From positions 1 through 62,267 of the forward strand of contig JAAUQO010000007.1 of assembly GCA_012032775.1 (NCBI GenBank): a DNA stretch of 62,267 nucleotides. Direction: 5' to 3'. The notes under the pieces are model-generated. The model made no database searches and was not told the DNA's origin. It was given only the letters and a program-made list of their open reading frames with translations. Origin of the DNA: Oscillochloris sp. (GTDB taxonomy: Bacteria > Chloroflexota > Chloroflexia > Chloroflexales > Chloroflexaceae). Position 1 is the stretch's first letter; each line of letters begins with the position of its first letter. The position numbers and the translations under genes are program-made. Of this stretch, positions 28,066-36,343 are shown piece by piece.

Positions 28066-28332
28066 GTGCCGGTGGCGCTCTCCAAACGGCAGATCGAAGT
28101 GCTGCAACTGGTGGCTGAGGGTTATACTTATCCCGAAATCGGCGAGCGGTTGCATCTCAGCCGGCCTACGGTGCGGCATCATATGCGGGAGATCATTTCG
28201 CAACTGCACCTGAAATCACTGGCCGAGATTGTTGCCCCGGCCCGCCAGTCCTGCAACCAGGCGTCATCTGATGAATCATTCACATGCTCTCGAACCATGT
28301 CCCGGCTGTGGGGCGCTACTCGCACCATTTGA
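28066..28332 (+). CDS. Orphan LuxR-type helix-turn-helix protein
   Basis: About 65 residues form a complete LuxR/GerE DNA-binding domain (LSKRQIEVLQLVAEGYTYPEIGERLHLSRPTVRHHMREII), with no receiver or ligand domain. GTG 28066 is the probable start. The last 20 codons overlap the next gene by 62 bases and look unnatural. In another frame the reading would end in TGATG at 28269-28273, a classic stop-start overlap with the next gene, so a one-base indel near the end of this gene is possible. Target genes are unknown; the downstream gene is the obvious candidate. Confidence 0.65.
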   Translation: MPVALSKRQIEVLQLVAEGYTYPEIGERLHLSRPTVRHHMREIISQLHLKSLAEIVAPARQSCNQASSDESFTCSRTMSRLWGATRTI

Positions 28333-28804
28333 TGGGCCGACGCATCGCTATATCGGCGCTTCACCGGCTTGCTGGGCGATCTACGCGGCCTTGCAAAGCG
28401 GCGGGGAGCCACCACTCGCACTTACGCCTGCCAACGGCTTGCTGGTTGATGCCTATGCCGCCCAGCATCCGGGCCTGCCTTCGCCGCAGGCGATCCAGTC
28501 GGTGGCCGTGCATCTGCTGACACTCCACGGCGTCTTCGCCCACGCTATCCCGATCGAGCGGGCGCTCTGGCTCCGGTTGGAGGCCCTTCAGGAGCGCAAG
28601 GGATCGCGGCGCAATCGCTACCGCTGGCTCGAACCACCCGATTTCAGCGGAACTCTGAACCTGGCGATGATTGTGGACGAACCGACACCCGAGGCGCGGA
28701 GTGCCCTGGTGGCGCACTACGTCGAGGATGTGTATCGAACCTGGGCCGATCTGCATGGCGCCACGCTGCATGCATGGTATGCAGCCTTTGTGGGGACGTT
28801 ATGA
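28271..28804 (+). CDS. DUF5946 family protein
   Basis: The 177-residue protein matches the DUF5946 pattern as I recall it: an N-terminal CPGCGALLAPFDGPTHRYIGASPACWAIYAAL, then DAYAAQHPGLPSPQAIQSVAVHL and a C-terminal YVEDVYRTWADLHGATLHAWYA. The CxxCG and later Cys may bind metal. Function is unknown. ATG 28271 directly follows the HTH coding region, suggesting one transcript. Its stop overlaps the convergent GNAT gene by six bases. Confidence 0.8.
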   Translation: MNHSHALEPCPGCGALLAPFDGPTHRYIGASPACWAIYAALQSGGEPPLALTPANGLLVDAYAAQHPGLPSPQAIQSVAVHLLTLHGVFAHAIPIERALWLRLEALQERKGSRRNRYRWLEPPDFSGTLNLAMIVDEPTPEARSALVAHYVEDVYRTWADLHGATLHAWYAAFVGTL

Positions 28805-29536
28805 GCCGAGTGCCGGCTCGAAGATGTGGATGCTGCCGAGTGCGACGTAGCCGAGCCGTTCGTACATGCGCTCGCCCATGACCGAGGCGGTGAGGATGCT
28901 CCAACGCGCGTTGCGGGCCTGGTCTTCGGCCAGGATGCGGTGCATGATCGCCTGGGCCAGCCCTTGTCCGCGTTGCGCATCGGCGGTAAAAACCCGGCTG
29001 ACGTAGCTGTGGTCGGCGTCGATCATGAAGTTGCGCCCACGTGAGACAACCCGCTGCTCCTGCATGATCACATAGTGGCGCATGCGGGGATCGGCGAGAT
29101 TGTCGGGCACGATCCAGACGATCCCCTGCGGATCGCTTGCATTGGCCCGGTTTGCTTCAGCTATGCTGCGAATGGCGGTGACGGGTAAATGGAGCGGCGC
29201 CAACATAGGATTCGCCAGGTCGCGCACCATCAATGCTTCGCTGTGGCTCAGCCGGTAGCCGGCTTGTGCGTATACCTCCGGCAACCCCGGCCGATCGGCA
29301 AAGACGGTGACATAATGTTCGGGCAGCGGTTGCGCCGCAGCGATTGCGGCCAATGCTTCGGCCGGCGCACACTTCCAGACGAAAAACTCTTCAAACGGCG
29401 CGCGCGGCCGATCCTCGTCGCCGGCGAAACGAACGGCGTCGAGCGGCCCGGCCCGATAACATCTGCCGACGCGGCGGGCATAGCCGGTGTCGGTAAAGCC
29501 GGTGATAAACAGGTTCCAGGCGGTGTATGCATCCAT
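28799..29536 (-). CDS. GNAT-family N-acetyltransferase
   Basis: The 245-residue protein ends in a GNAT fold: SYVSRVFTADAQRGQGLAQAIMHRIL carries the acetyl-CoA pyrophosphate loop (RGQGLA, R/QxxGxG/A), followed by LTASVMGERMYERLGYVALG. The N-terminal half (about 1-120) is a second, degenerate domain, as in tandem GNATs. The substrate is unknown. A five-unit heptamer array begins immediately upstream of the start codon, so no ribosome site of its own is evident. Confidence 0.82.
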   Translation of the reverse strand: MDAYTAWNLFITGFTDTGYARRVGRCYRAGPLDAVRFAGDEDRPRAPFEEFFVWKCAPAEALAAIAAAQPLPEHYVTVFADRPGLPEVYAQAGYRLSHSEALMVRDLANPMLAPLHLPVTAIRSIAEANRANASDPQGIVWIVPDNLADPRMRHYVIMQEQRVVSRGRNFMIDADHSYVSRVFTADAQRGQGLAQAIMHRILAEDQARNARWSILTASVMGERMYERLGYVALGSIHIFEPALGS

Positions 29537-29571
29537 AGGTACAGGATACGGTGTACGGCGTATGGCGTATA
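29537..29571. repeat. Degenerate heptamer array (5 units)
   Basis: Units aggtaca, ggatacg, gtgtacg, gcgtatg, gcgtata run without gaps directly before the GNAT start codon (minus strand). All are exactly seven bases long. Confidence 0.6.
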
Positions 29572-29592
29572 GCCCTACTCAGAGCCAGGACT

Positions 29593-29625
29593 GGAAAGGT
29601 TTCCAGCACTAGCGGAAACCTTTCC
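29593..29625 (-). terminator. Hairpin after the SulP gene
   Basis: A perfect 12-bp stem GGAAAGGTTTCC / GGAAACCTTTCC around a 9-base loop, two bases past the SulP stop. There is no T tract. Confidence 0.5.
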
Positions 29626-29627
29626 GC

Positions 29628-31385
29628 TTACCCGATCACCCCGTCACCGCCGACATCTTCCCGTGCCAACCGCTCCTGGGCCTGTTGCAGCACTGCACAG
29701 CGATCACTGAGTGCGTGGCAGCGCGGGCATCCTGCCACCATGCGTTGTTCATGCAACTCGACAATTGCGTGGGCCGAGCCCCAAAAAATATTCTTAACTC
29801 CCACCAGATCCTGCAGGCCGGTGCGCTTAAACATATCCATCACCGACGGTTGTAACGCGCTGAACAGCACTTCACCGCCGCGATTGCGGTGCTCTTCGAC
29901 AATCTGTCGTAACGCCTGCGCCCCCATCACATCGATCAGCGGCACACCACGCATACTGATAATGATACTATGATACTCGTCGGCGGTTTCGAACGCCTCC
30001 AGCACGGTTGTGACACTGCCGAAAAAGATCGGCCCGGTCAGGTAGTAGACGTGTATACTCGGGCAGATTGCGCTGATCGGCGTACGCTGGGACTGGAATT
30101 GCTGGGGGTTGATCGCCGAACTTGTGACGGTGGTACTGGTTGCGGATTGGCGCAGATACACGATCGCCGAAATCGCGATCCCGATCAAAATCGCCTGAGT
30201 AAGATCCAGGGCGGCCGTCGCAATCATGGTGATTAGAAAGCCGAGCAAGGCGTGTTTCAGGCGCGCATTGGCGAAGAAGTGAATGCTCTCCCACTCGTTC
30301 ATACGCCAGGCCGTCACCAGCAGCACACCGCCGAGGGCGGCCAGCGGCACATAGCGAATTACCGGCGCCAGGATCAGCGCACTCAGCAACAGCAACAGCG
30401 CATGCACAATACTCGTCATCCGGGTAACGGCGCCGCTTTTGATTGCGACACTGGTGCGGGCGATCGCGGCGGTAGCCGGCACCCCGCCGAAGAATGGAAT
30501 GATCAGATTGCCGATCCCCTGGCCGATCAACTCCTGATTGCTGTCGAACAGCTTGCCGCTCATTGTCGCGCCGACCGAGCCGCACAGCAGGCTCTCGATG
30601 GCGCCGAGGGCGGTGATCGACACCGCCGGAGCCAGCAACTCACTCAGATGCGCCCACGGGATGCCTGCCCATGTCAGGCGATGGTCGAGTAAGATCGTGC
30701 GCGGAATATCGCCGATGATCGGCGCCTGCCAGCCGAAGCCGAAGCTGATCAGGGTTGCCGCAACAATTCCGACCAGCGAGCCGGGGATTGTTTTGGTGAA
30801 GCGCGGCAAGCCGATCATCACCGCCATTACAATGCCGGCCAGCGCCATCGATTGCCAGTGGGGCACAGGCGGATGCACAACGTAGTGCAGCAGTTTCTCC
30901 AGGGCATTTTCGGCGCCGGGGGTTGTCACGCCGAGTACATTGTCGATCTGGCCGATCGCGATGATCAGAGCGATGCCGCTGGTAAAGCCGGCGATCACCG
31001 GGGAGGGGATGAACGAGATGTAGCGCCCCATGCGGAAGATGCCGAGCAGAATCAGCATCAAGCCGGCCAGAAGCGTCGCCACCCAGACCCCTTCCAGCCC
31101 GTAGCGACCGGCGAGGACGATCAGCACCGCCGACATTGCGCCGGTTGGCCCACTGATTTGATAGGAGCCGCCGCCTAATCCGCCGATCAGAAAGCCGGCC
31201 AAAATTGCCGTCACCAGCCCGGCGGCGGCATCGGCGCCTGAGGCGACGCCGAAGGCCAGGGCCAGGGGGAGCGCCACGGCTCCAACCGTCAGCCCGGCCA
31301 GCAGATCGCGCCGAAACGTATCCGGCCCATAACCCTTAAATTCGCGACGTACAATCTCGAACAGCGAGAATGGAAACTGCTTCAT
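29628..31385 (-). CDS. SulP-family anion transporter with STAS domain
   Basis: The 585-residue inner-membrane protein belongs to the SulP/SLC26 family (sulfate, bicarbonate or dicarboxylate uptake). It starts inside with FRRDLLAGLTVGAVALPLALAFGVASG, has about 11-12 helices with GGSYQISGPTGAMSAVL, and ends in a cytoplasmic STAS domain (about 440-555; IIISMRGVPLIDVMGAQAL). After the STAS domain a short Cys-containing tail (VAGCPRCHALSDRCAVLQQA) is unusual. The substrate cannot be read from sequence. It is probably a single-gene unit between two hairpins. Confidence 0.93.
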   Translation of the reverse strand: MKQFPFSLFEIVRREFKGYGPDTFRRDLLAGLTVGAVALPLALAFGVASGADAAAGLVTAILAGFLIGGLGGGSYQISGPTGAMSAVLIVLAGRYGLEGVWVATLLAGLMLILLGIFRMGRYISFIPSPVIAGFTSGIALIIAIGQIDNVLGVTTPGAENALEKLLHYVVHPPVPHWQSMALAGIVMAVMIGLPRFTKTIPGSLVGIVAATLISFGFGWQAPIIGDIPRTILLDHRLTWAGIPWAHLSELLAPAVSITALGAIESLLCGSVGATMSGKLFDSNQELIGQGIGNLIIPFFGGVPATAAIARTSVAIKSGAVTRMTSIVHALLLLLSALILAPVIRYVPLAALGGVLLVTAWRMNEWESIHFFANARLKHALLGFLITMIATAALDLTQAILIGIAISAIVYLRQSATSTTVTSSAINPQQFQSQRTPISAICPSIHVYYLTGPIFFGSVTTVLEAFETADEYHSIIISMRGVPLIDVMGAQALRQIVEEHRNRGGEVLFSALQPSVMDMFKRTGLQDLVGVKNIFWGSAHAIVELHEQRMVAGCPRCHALSDRCAVLQQAQERLAREDVGGDGVIG

Positions 31386-31426
31386 AATGTTCTGGGCCGG
31401 CTGCGCAGGTTGGTTGCGACAGGTAC

Positions 31427-31459
31427 ATGCCTGAGCCGATGGTTCTTCGGCTCAGGCAT
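31427..31459 (-). terminator. Hairpin between bioY and the SulP gene
   Basis: A perfect 13-bp stem ATGCCTGAGCCGA / TCGGCTCAGGCAT around a 7-base loop, 14 bases past the bioY stop (minus strand). No T tract follows. Confidence 0.5.
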
Positions 31460-31472
31460 CAGGCAGGCAAGA

Positions 31473-32081
31473 TCAGGCGTTGTCGCGCAGGCGCCGCACC
31501 AACTTCCAGCCGCCGGGCAGGGCTGCGCCGGCCAGGGCGATCTTCAGCGCGTCTACCAGTAGGAATGGTAACACACCATTGGCGATCGCCGCCTCAACCC
31601 CGATGAACGTGCTTAACCAGGCCGCGCCAACCAGGTAGATCAGGCCCATGCTCAGGGCCATTGCCAGGATTGAGCTGCCGAACTTACGATCCCAGCCGCG
31701 TGTGGCCAGCCAGCCGCTCAGGGCTGCGGCGATCGGGAAGGCCACCAGATAACCGCCGGTCGCACCGGCGAAACGCTGCCAACCGGCCTCGCCGCCGGCG
31801 AAGAAGGGCAGGCCGATCGCGCCCTGAACCAGATACAGCAGCATAGCCAGCAAGCCCAGGCGCGGCCCGAGTAAGCTACCAACCAGGAGTACCCCCAACG
31901 TCTGCCCGGTGATTGGCACCGGCGAGAACGGCAGTGGAATGCGAATCTGGGCGCAGAGCGCTACAAACAGGCTGCCGCCGAGAACCAGCGCCAGGTCGGC
32001 CACGCGCTGATCGGAAAGCATGCCGCGCCGGGGCAAGAGTTGTTGGGCAAGCGTGCCCGCCGATGCTGAACCGTACTCCAT
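31473..32081 (-). CDS. bioY: Biotin transporter BioY
   Basis: The 202-residue membrane protein is the substrate-binding S component for biotin uptake. It has about six helices with the BioY landmarks IPLPFSPVPITGQTLGVLLVGSLLG, YLVQGAIGLPFFAGGEAGWQRFAGATGGYLVAFPIAA and C-terminal FLLVDALKIALAGAAL. ATG 32081 has GAGGAGG five bases upstream. No BioM/BioN genes adjoin, so it works alone or with a shared ECF module. The inverted repeat at 32102-32122 is a possible operator. Confidence 0.95.
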   Translation of the reverse strand: MEYGSASAGTLAQQLLPRRGMLSDQRVADLALVLGGSLFVALCAQIRIPLPFSPVPITGQTLGVLLVGSLLGPRLGLLAMLLYLVQGAIGLPFFAGGEAGWQRFAGATGGYLVAFPIAAALSGWLATRGWDRKFGSSILAMALSMGLIYLVGAAWLSTFIGVEAAIANGVLPFLLVDALKIALAGAALPGGWKLVRRLRDNA

Positions 32082-32101
32082 ACAACCTCCTCTGACCATA
32101 A

Positions 32102-32122
32102 CTAATGGAAGATGTTCATTAG
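32102..32122 (-). promoter_or_regulatory. Inverted repeat upstream of bioY
   Basis: CTAATG-N9-CATTAG lies 21 bases before the bioY start codon. Its position fits a repressor site for biotin control, but it does not match the BirA consensus (TTGTAAAC-type) and the regulator is unknown. Confidence 0.4.
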
Positions 32123-32314
32123 CGTACCACGCTCATCCGGCGCTGAATAGTCGTTTCCCGACAACGCCGCGTAGTCATAGCTGGAAATTGCAGCAAAATG
32201 AACATGGCCGGCCCAAATGTTAGCCCGGCGTAATTGACGCCAGGTATGATGGCGCATATACTCGCCTCTGGCGCCCAAACATCCGGCGCACAGTCTTTAT
32301 TGTCAACGGAGCTT

Positions 32315-33301
32315 ATGAGCATGCAACCATCAGACACAAGTCCGCGCACATTTTCTGCGATCCGGCTCTTCTTCACCGGATTCGCAATGGGGATTGCGGA
32401 CTTGATTCCCGGCGTTTCGGGCGGCACCATGGCCTTTATCCTCGGTATCTACGAGCAGTTGCTCGGCGCGATCAAGTCCTTTAATCTGAACTTGCTGCGC
32501 TTGATCGCGAAGCTGCAGTGGCGTGAGGCGCTCGGCCAGATTCCCTGGCGGTTCCTGATTCCGCTTGGCTTTGGCCTGGCGGCGGCGGTGCTCTCGATGG
32601 CGCGGCTGATGCAGTATTTGCTGGAGAACCAGCCGGTCTACCTCTTCTCGTTTTTTTTCGGGTTGATTATCGCCTCGATCCTGGCGGTTGGGCTGACGGT
32701 GAACTGGCGCCCGACAGCGCTTGTCTCGCTGTTGATCGGGACGATCGCCGCGTATATTATTGTCGGCCTGGTGCCGTTGAATATGCCCAACGACCCGGTT
32801 ACGCTGTTTTTTAGCGGCGCAATTGCGATTATGGCGATGATTTTGCCCGGTATCTCCGGCTCATTTATCCTGCTGATCCTTGGCCAGTACGCCTATGTGC
32901 TGAATGCCGTTTCCGATCTAAATTTGCTGGTGGTGCTGCCGGTTGCGGCCGGGGCTGTGGTGGGTTTGTTGGGCTTCGCCCGGGTACTCAGTTGGCTGCT
33001 CAATCATTATCACGATGTAACGGTGGCGGCGCTGGTGGGTTTTATGGCCGGCTCGCTGCGCAAGATCTGGCCCTGGAAAGAGGTTTTGGAGACGATGGTC
33101 GATCGGCATGGTGAGATTGTGCCGATCCGCGAGCGCAACATCCTGCCCGACTTCGCCGGGCCCGAGGTTTGGATTGCGCTTGGTCTGGCGATCATCGGCT
33201 TTCTGTTGCTCAGCTTTATCGATCATCTGCAAACCGGCAAGAATCCGATTTTTCGCGGATTCGGCAGCCGAACCAAGCCGAAGGCCCGTACGACAGCGTA
33301 G
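32315..33301 (+). CDS. DUF368 membrane protein, putative polyprenyl-phosphate translocase
   Basis: The 328-residue polytopic protein carries the DUF368 N-terminal signature GFAMGIADLIPGVSGGTMAFILGIYEQLL and a second inverted copy (MAMILPGISGSFILLILGQY). Members of this family are reported to return undecaprenyl phosphate across the membrane for reuse in envelope synthesis (PopT). ATG 32315 follows AACGGAG. About 8-9 helices are predicted by eye. The genes after it also concern envelope polymers, which supports this role here. Confidence 0.88.
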   Translation: MSMQPSDTSPRTFSAIRLFFTGFAMGIADLIPGVSGGTMAFILGIYEQLLGAIKSFNLNLLRLIAKLQWREALGQIPWRFLIPLGFGLAAAVLSMARLMQYLLENQPVYLFSFFFGLIIASILAVGLTVNWRPTALVSLLIGTIAAYIIVGLVPLNMPNDPVTLFFSGAIAIMAMILPGISGSFILLILGQYAYVLNAVSDLNLLVVLPVAAGAVVGLLGFARVLSWLLNHYHDVTVAALVGFMAGSLRKIWPWKEVLETMVDRHGEIVPIRERNILPDFAGPEVWIALGLAIIGFLLLSFIDHLQTGKNPIFRGFGSRTKPKARTTA

Positions 33302-33366
33302 GAATTATCGTCAGCGGGGTGTGACGCGAGCACTGCCACGCCCTTTTATGGCGTCAGGGTGTTGTG

Positions 33367-33612
33367 ATGAATGTCGATCAAGAGCTTGAGGCGTTGCGAG
33401 CCGAGATCGCCGAACTGCGGGTTGAGCAGGCCCGCTTGCAGCAGATCGTCGCTGCTGCGCAGGAGGCCCACGCCTTTTACGAGGGCCGGCGGCCCGGTTT
33501 CGCTTTCAGCTATCCCCGTGATGTGTTGCACGCGGTGTTCGCGCCTGAGGCGCTGAAAACCAGGCGCCCCGCCAAACGGCCCGCTCCACGTAAGCCCCGC
33601 CCCAACCGCTGA
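33367..33612 (+). CDS. Small coiled-coil protein
   Basis: An 81-residue protein with an N-terminal coiled coil (LEALRAEIAELRVEQARLQQIVAAAQEAHAFYEG), a short hydrophobic middle and a very basic, Pro-rich tail (KTRRPAKRPAPRKPRPNR). It has no known family. GTG 33364 or ATG 33367 could start it. The tail might bind nucleic acid or acidic polymers; that is a guess. Confidence 0.55.
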   Translation: MNVDQELEALRAEIAELRVEQARLQQIVAAAQEAHAFYEGRRPGFAFSYPRDVLHAVFAPEALKTRRPAKRPAPRKPRPNR

Positions 33613-33632
33613 TTGCTCCGCTTGGGAAGATC

Positions 33633-33681
33633 GCCCCGCCGGCACTTGTTGCGCTGCCCGCAATACGGCCGGCGGGGCTCT
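33633..33681 (+). terminator. Bipartite terminator hairpin
   Basis: An 11-bp stem GCCCCGCCGGC / GCCGGCGGGGC encloses a second small stem TTGCG / CGCAA, followed by TCTTAA. It closes the preceding small gene and separates it from the phosphatase operon. Confidence 0.6.
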
Positions 33682-33689
33682 TAACCTCT

Positions 33690-33733
33690 GTTCATTGCCT
33701 CTTTGCCTGAAGTTAATCTTGAGTTAACCGGGA
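33690..33733 (+). promoter_or_regulatory. Possible PHO box (11-bp direct repeats)
   Basis: GTTCA (33690), CTTTG (33701), GTTAA (33712) and GTTAA (33723) begin units spaced exactly 11 bases apart. PhoP sites in Gram-positive bacteria are 11-bp direct repeats of this GTTxA type. It ends about 30 bases before a phosphatase gene. The second unit is poor, so this remains a candidate. Confidence 0.45.
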
Positions 33734-33761
33734 ATTGAGTGGACCTGGGTACTCTGGGTGT

Positions 33762-34847
33762 ATGAGCGAACACGCTGCCCAATTGGCCCCTGAAGAGTCC
33801 GATCGATCGGAGCGCCAATCACGGCGTAGCTTTTTGCGCCGCGGATTGGCCGCAGCTCTGGCATTGACGCCGGTGAGCACCGTTTTGGCCGCCTGCGCGC
33901 CTGCACCGTCGAGCACGGCCGAAAGCCCCACGCCGAAGCCGGCGCCGACCATATCCATAGCGACTACAGAACCGGCGCCCACAGCGACTGCTGAACCGGC
34001 GCCCACAGCGACCGCTGAACCGGCGCCTACAGCGACCGCTGAACCGGCGCCCACGGCTGAGCCGCGAGTGCGTTTTGCCGTGATCGGCGATTATGGCATG
34101 GCCGGCGAAGCCGAGGCAGCGGTAGCGGCTCAGGTGCTTTCGTGGGCGCCCGATTTTATCGCCACCACGGGCGACAATAACTATCCCTCGGGTGCGGCCG
34201 AAAGCCTCGATCGCAATGTCGGCCAGTACTACCACGCCTTTATCAGCCCGTACAAAGGCAGCTATGGTCGCGGCGGGGCGACAAATCGCTTCTGGCCCAC
34301 GCTGGGTAACCACGACTGGGATCAAGGCAACCTGGACGCCTACCTGGATTATTTTACATTGCCGGGCAATGGCCGTTACTACACGCTCGACGCCTACCCC
34401 GTGCGGCTGCATATGGTGAGCAGCCATTTTGCCGAACCCGACGGCTATAAGGTCGATACAGCGCAGGCGAACTGGCTTCGGGCCGAGTTGGCCGCTTCTA
34501 CGGCAGCCTGGAACCTGGTGCTGTTTCACCATTCGCCCTACACCTCCAGCCATCGCGGCGAAGCCAAGTGGATGCGCTGGCCTTTCGGCGCGTGGGGCGC
34601 CCATGCGGTGCTTTCCGGCCACGATCATGCCTACGAACGGCTGGAAGTCGATGAGTTGCTTTATTTCGTGAACGGATTGGGCGGCGGGCCGCGCTATGCC
34701 CCCGACGAAGCGCCATCGACCGCTTCGCAGTTCTATTTTAATGCCGATTGGGGCGCGATGCGGGTAGAAGCTACGCCGCGCCTGATCAGCTTTAGCTTTA
34801 TTACGCAATCGGGCGAGACGATCGATAGCGTTGTACTTGAGAAGTAG
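33762..34847 (+). CDS. Tat-exported metallophosphoesterase, purple acid phosphatase-like
   Basis: The 361-residue protein has a twin-arginine signal (RRSFLRRGLAAALALTPVSTVLAAC) ending in a lipobox, then an EPAPTATA repeat linker and a calcineurin-like phosphoesterase domain. All metal ligands appear in order: GDYG, GDNNY, GNHDW, H in LFHHSPY, and GHDHAYER. This is the tartrate-resistant/purple acid phosphatase pattern. It would act outside the cell membrane on phosphomonoesters. The next gene starts right at its stop codon (no gap), so both are one operon, possibly under phosphate control. Confidence 0.92.
   Translation: MSEHAAQLAPEESDRSERQSRRSFLRRGLAAALALTPVSTVLAACAPAPSSTAESPTPKPAPTISIATTEPAPTATAEPAPTATAEPAPTATAEPAPTAEPRVRFAVIGDYGMAGEAEAAVAAQVLSWAPDFIATTGDNNYPSGAAESLDRNVGQYYHAFISPYKGSYGRGGATNRFWPTLGNHDWDQGNLDAYLDYFTLPGNGRYYTLDAYPVRLHMVSSHFAEPDGYKVDTAQANWLRAELAASTAAWNLVLFHHSPYTSSHRGEAKWMRWPFGAWGAHAVLSGHDHAYERLEVDELLYFVNGLGGGPRYAPDEAPSTASQFYFNADWGAMRVEATPRLISFSFITQSGETIDSVVLEK
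33969..34058. repeat. 24-bp coding tandem repeat (EPAPTATA linker)
   Basis: Three full copies and one partial copy of a 24-base unit (GAACCGGCGCCCACAGCGAC plus four bases) code for the linker of the phosphatase. Such repeats change number easily and set the reach of the enzyme from the membrane. Confidence 0.85.
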
Positions 34848-36239
34848 ATGCTGCGTATTCTAGCGCTGATCTGTACGATTGCGGCTTGTGCCGTGCTGGC
34901 TTTCGGCTTGCTCAGGCCGGCGCCTGCTGTGGTGGTTGCTGAAGCCCCTCTGGCGACAGCGCAATCATCGCCAAGCGCCGAACCAACGCTGGCGCCGCCG
35001 ACTGCTACAACGGCGCTAGCTGCAAACGCAACGCCGAGTGCGGTGGCGCACCGTCGATCGATCCATCCACCACAGCCAACAACTCAACCGCTGTCGGCGC
35101 GTTTTCAGGCTCAGCCAGGCGATCGGGTAACGCTGGTGGCGCCGGGTGTCTTTCATCTACGCCGGATCAGCGCTGATCCGCTCCGGATCAATGTGCTGCT
35201 GTTCGATCTGCAAAAACCCGGCTTTCGGGTTGGTGTGGCCCTGAACGAAGGTGGTTTAACCGGGCGGCAGCGCACCTCGAATCTGGCCGTCCAGTATGCG
35301 GCATTGGCGGCGGTGAACGGCGATCTCTTCAGCGACAACGGGCTGCCGCAGGGCTTAACGATCATCGATGGGCGGGTGGTAACGGCGCCTAAGCATCGGG
35401 CAACCTTCGCCTGGCGTGCGTCCGGCGAGCCGTTTATCGGCTATTTCACCGACGAGTGGACGTGGCAGGCCGAGGTGCGGGCGGGGCCGGCGGTGCATCC
35501 ATTGACGTTGCTCAATACACCCTGCCCGCAAGGCCAGATCTGCATGTTCAACGATTTTAGCGCGAGTGTGCCCGCCCGCGAGGGGGATATCAAGGTTTTG
35601 CTCGACAACATGGGAACGGTGATCGATGTGCTTGCCGGCCAGCGGGTCAAGATCTCGCCGGGCCGGCGGGTGCTCCAGGGTAGCGGCGCCGGGGCAACCT
35701 GGCTCCGCGAACATGCTACGCTCGGTGAACGGCTCGACATAACTATCGGCACCGACCCGGCGTTGAGCGATTTCAGTTACGCGATCAGCGGTGGGCCGAT
35801 CATTCTGCGGAATGGCGAGTTCGTGGCGGATTGCTTGTGTGCCCTGCGTGATTGTAGCGCCACAGCGCGCCCATCGGCCCGCCTGCTCTGCGAAGATTTT
35901 AGTACTGATTGGAAGATCAAACACTACGACTGGGTACGCATGCCCCGTACCGGTATCGGCTTTGATGCCGCGCGACAAACCCTGATTGTGGCGGTTGCCG
36001 ACGGCTACCAGCCAGGCTACAGCCGGGGGATTACTCAGGCCGAATTTGCCGCTCTGCTACGCGAATTCGGCGCGTATTCGGCCATGGAACTTGATGGCGG
36101 CGGTTCGGCGACGATGTGGCTCGATGGGCGCGTGGTGAACCGACCGCCGCCCGAATACGGCGAACGGTATGTTGCGAATGCGCTGCTCTTCTATCGCGAT
36201 CCACCCTTACCGGCGCCCCGCGCAACGAACCGCAAGTAA
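34848..36239 (+). CDS. Exported phosphodiester glycosidase (NAGPA-like domain)
   Basis: The 463-residue protein has an N-terminal membrane anchor or signal (MLRILALICTIAACAVLAFGLL), a Pro/Thr linker to about residue 85 and a NAGPA/DUF2233 domain. Signature segments are RTSNLAVQYAALAAVNGDLFSDNGLPQGL, RTGIGFDAARQTLIVAVADG, and GAYSAMELDGGGSATMWLDG. The human relative removes GlcNAc from phosphodiester-linked sugars. Sitting directly behind a phosphatase, it may cut phosphodiester glycans so that the phosphatase can release phosphate. The exact substrate is not known. Confidence 0.88.
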   Translation: MLRILALICTIAACAVLAFGLLRPAPAVVVAEAPLATAQSSPSAEPTLAPPTATTALAANATPSAVAHRRSIHPPQPTTQPLSARFQAQPGDRVTLVAPGVFHLRRISADPLRINVLLFDLQKPGFRVGVALNEGGLTGRQRTSNLAVQYAALAAVNGDLFSDNGLPQGLTIIDGRVVTAPKHRATFAWRASGEPFIGYFTDEWTWQAEVRAGPAVHPLTLLNTPCPQGQICMFNDFSASVPAREGDIKVLLDNMGTVIDVLAGQRVKISPGRRVLQGSGAGATWLREHATLGERLDITIGTDPALSDFSYAISGGPIILRNGEFVADCLCALRDCSATARPSARLLCEDFSTDWKIKHYDWVRMPRTGIGFDAARQTLIVAVADGYQPGYSRGITQAEFAALLREFGAYSAMELDGGGSATMWLDGRVVNRPPPEYGERYVANALLFYRDPPLPAPRATNRK

Positions 36240-36343
36240 CAGCACATGTTCGGTTGATTTCGCCGACTATGGCGGCGAAATCACCTGAAAAAACATGGTA
36301 TTCTGCGCTGCCGCAGGCGCAGGAAACCCAACCGGAGGCCGCT

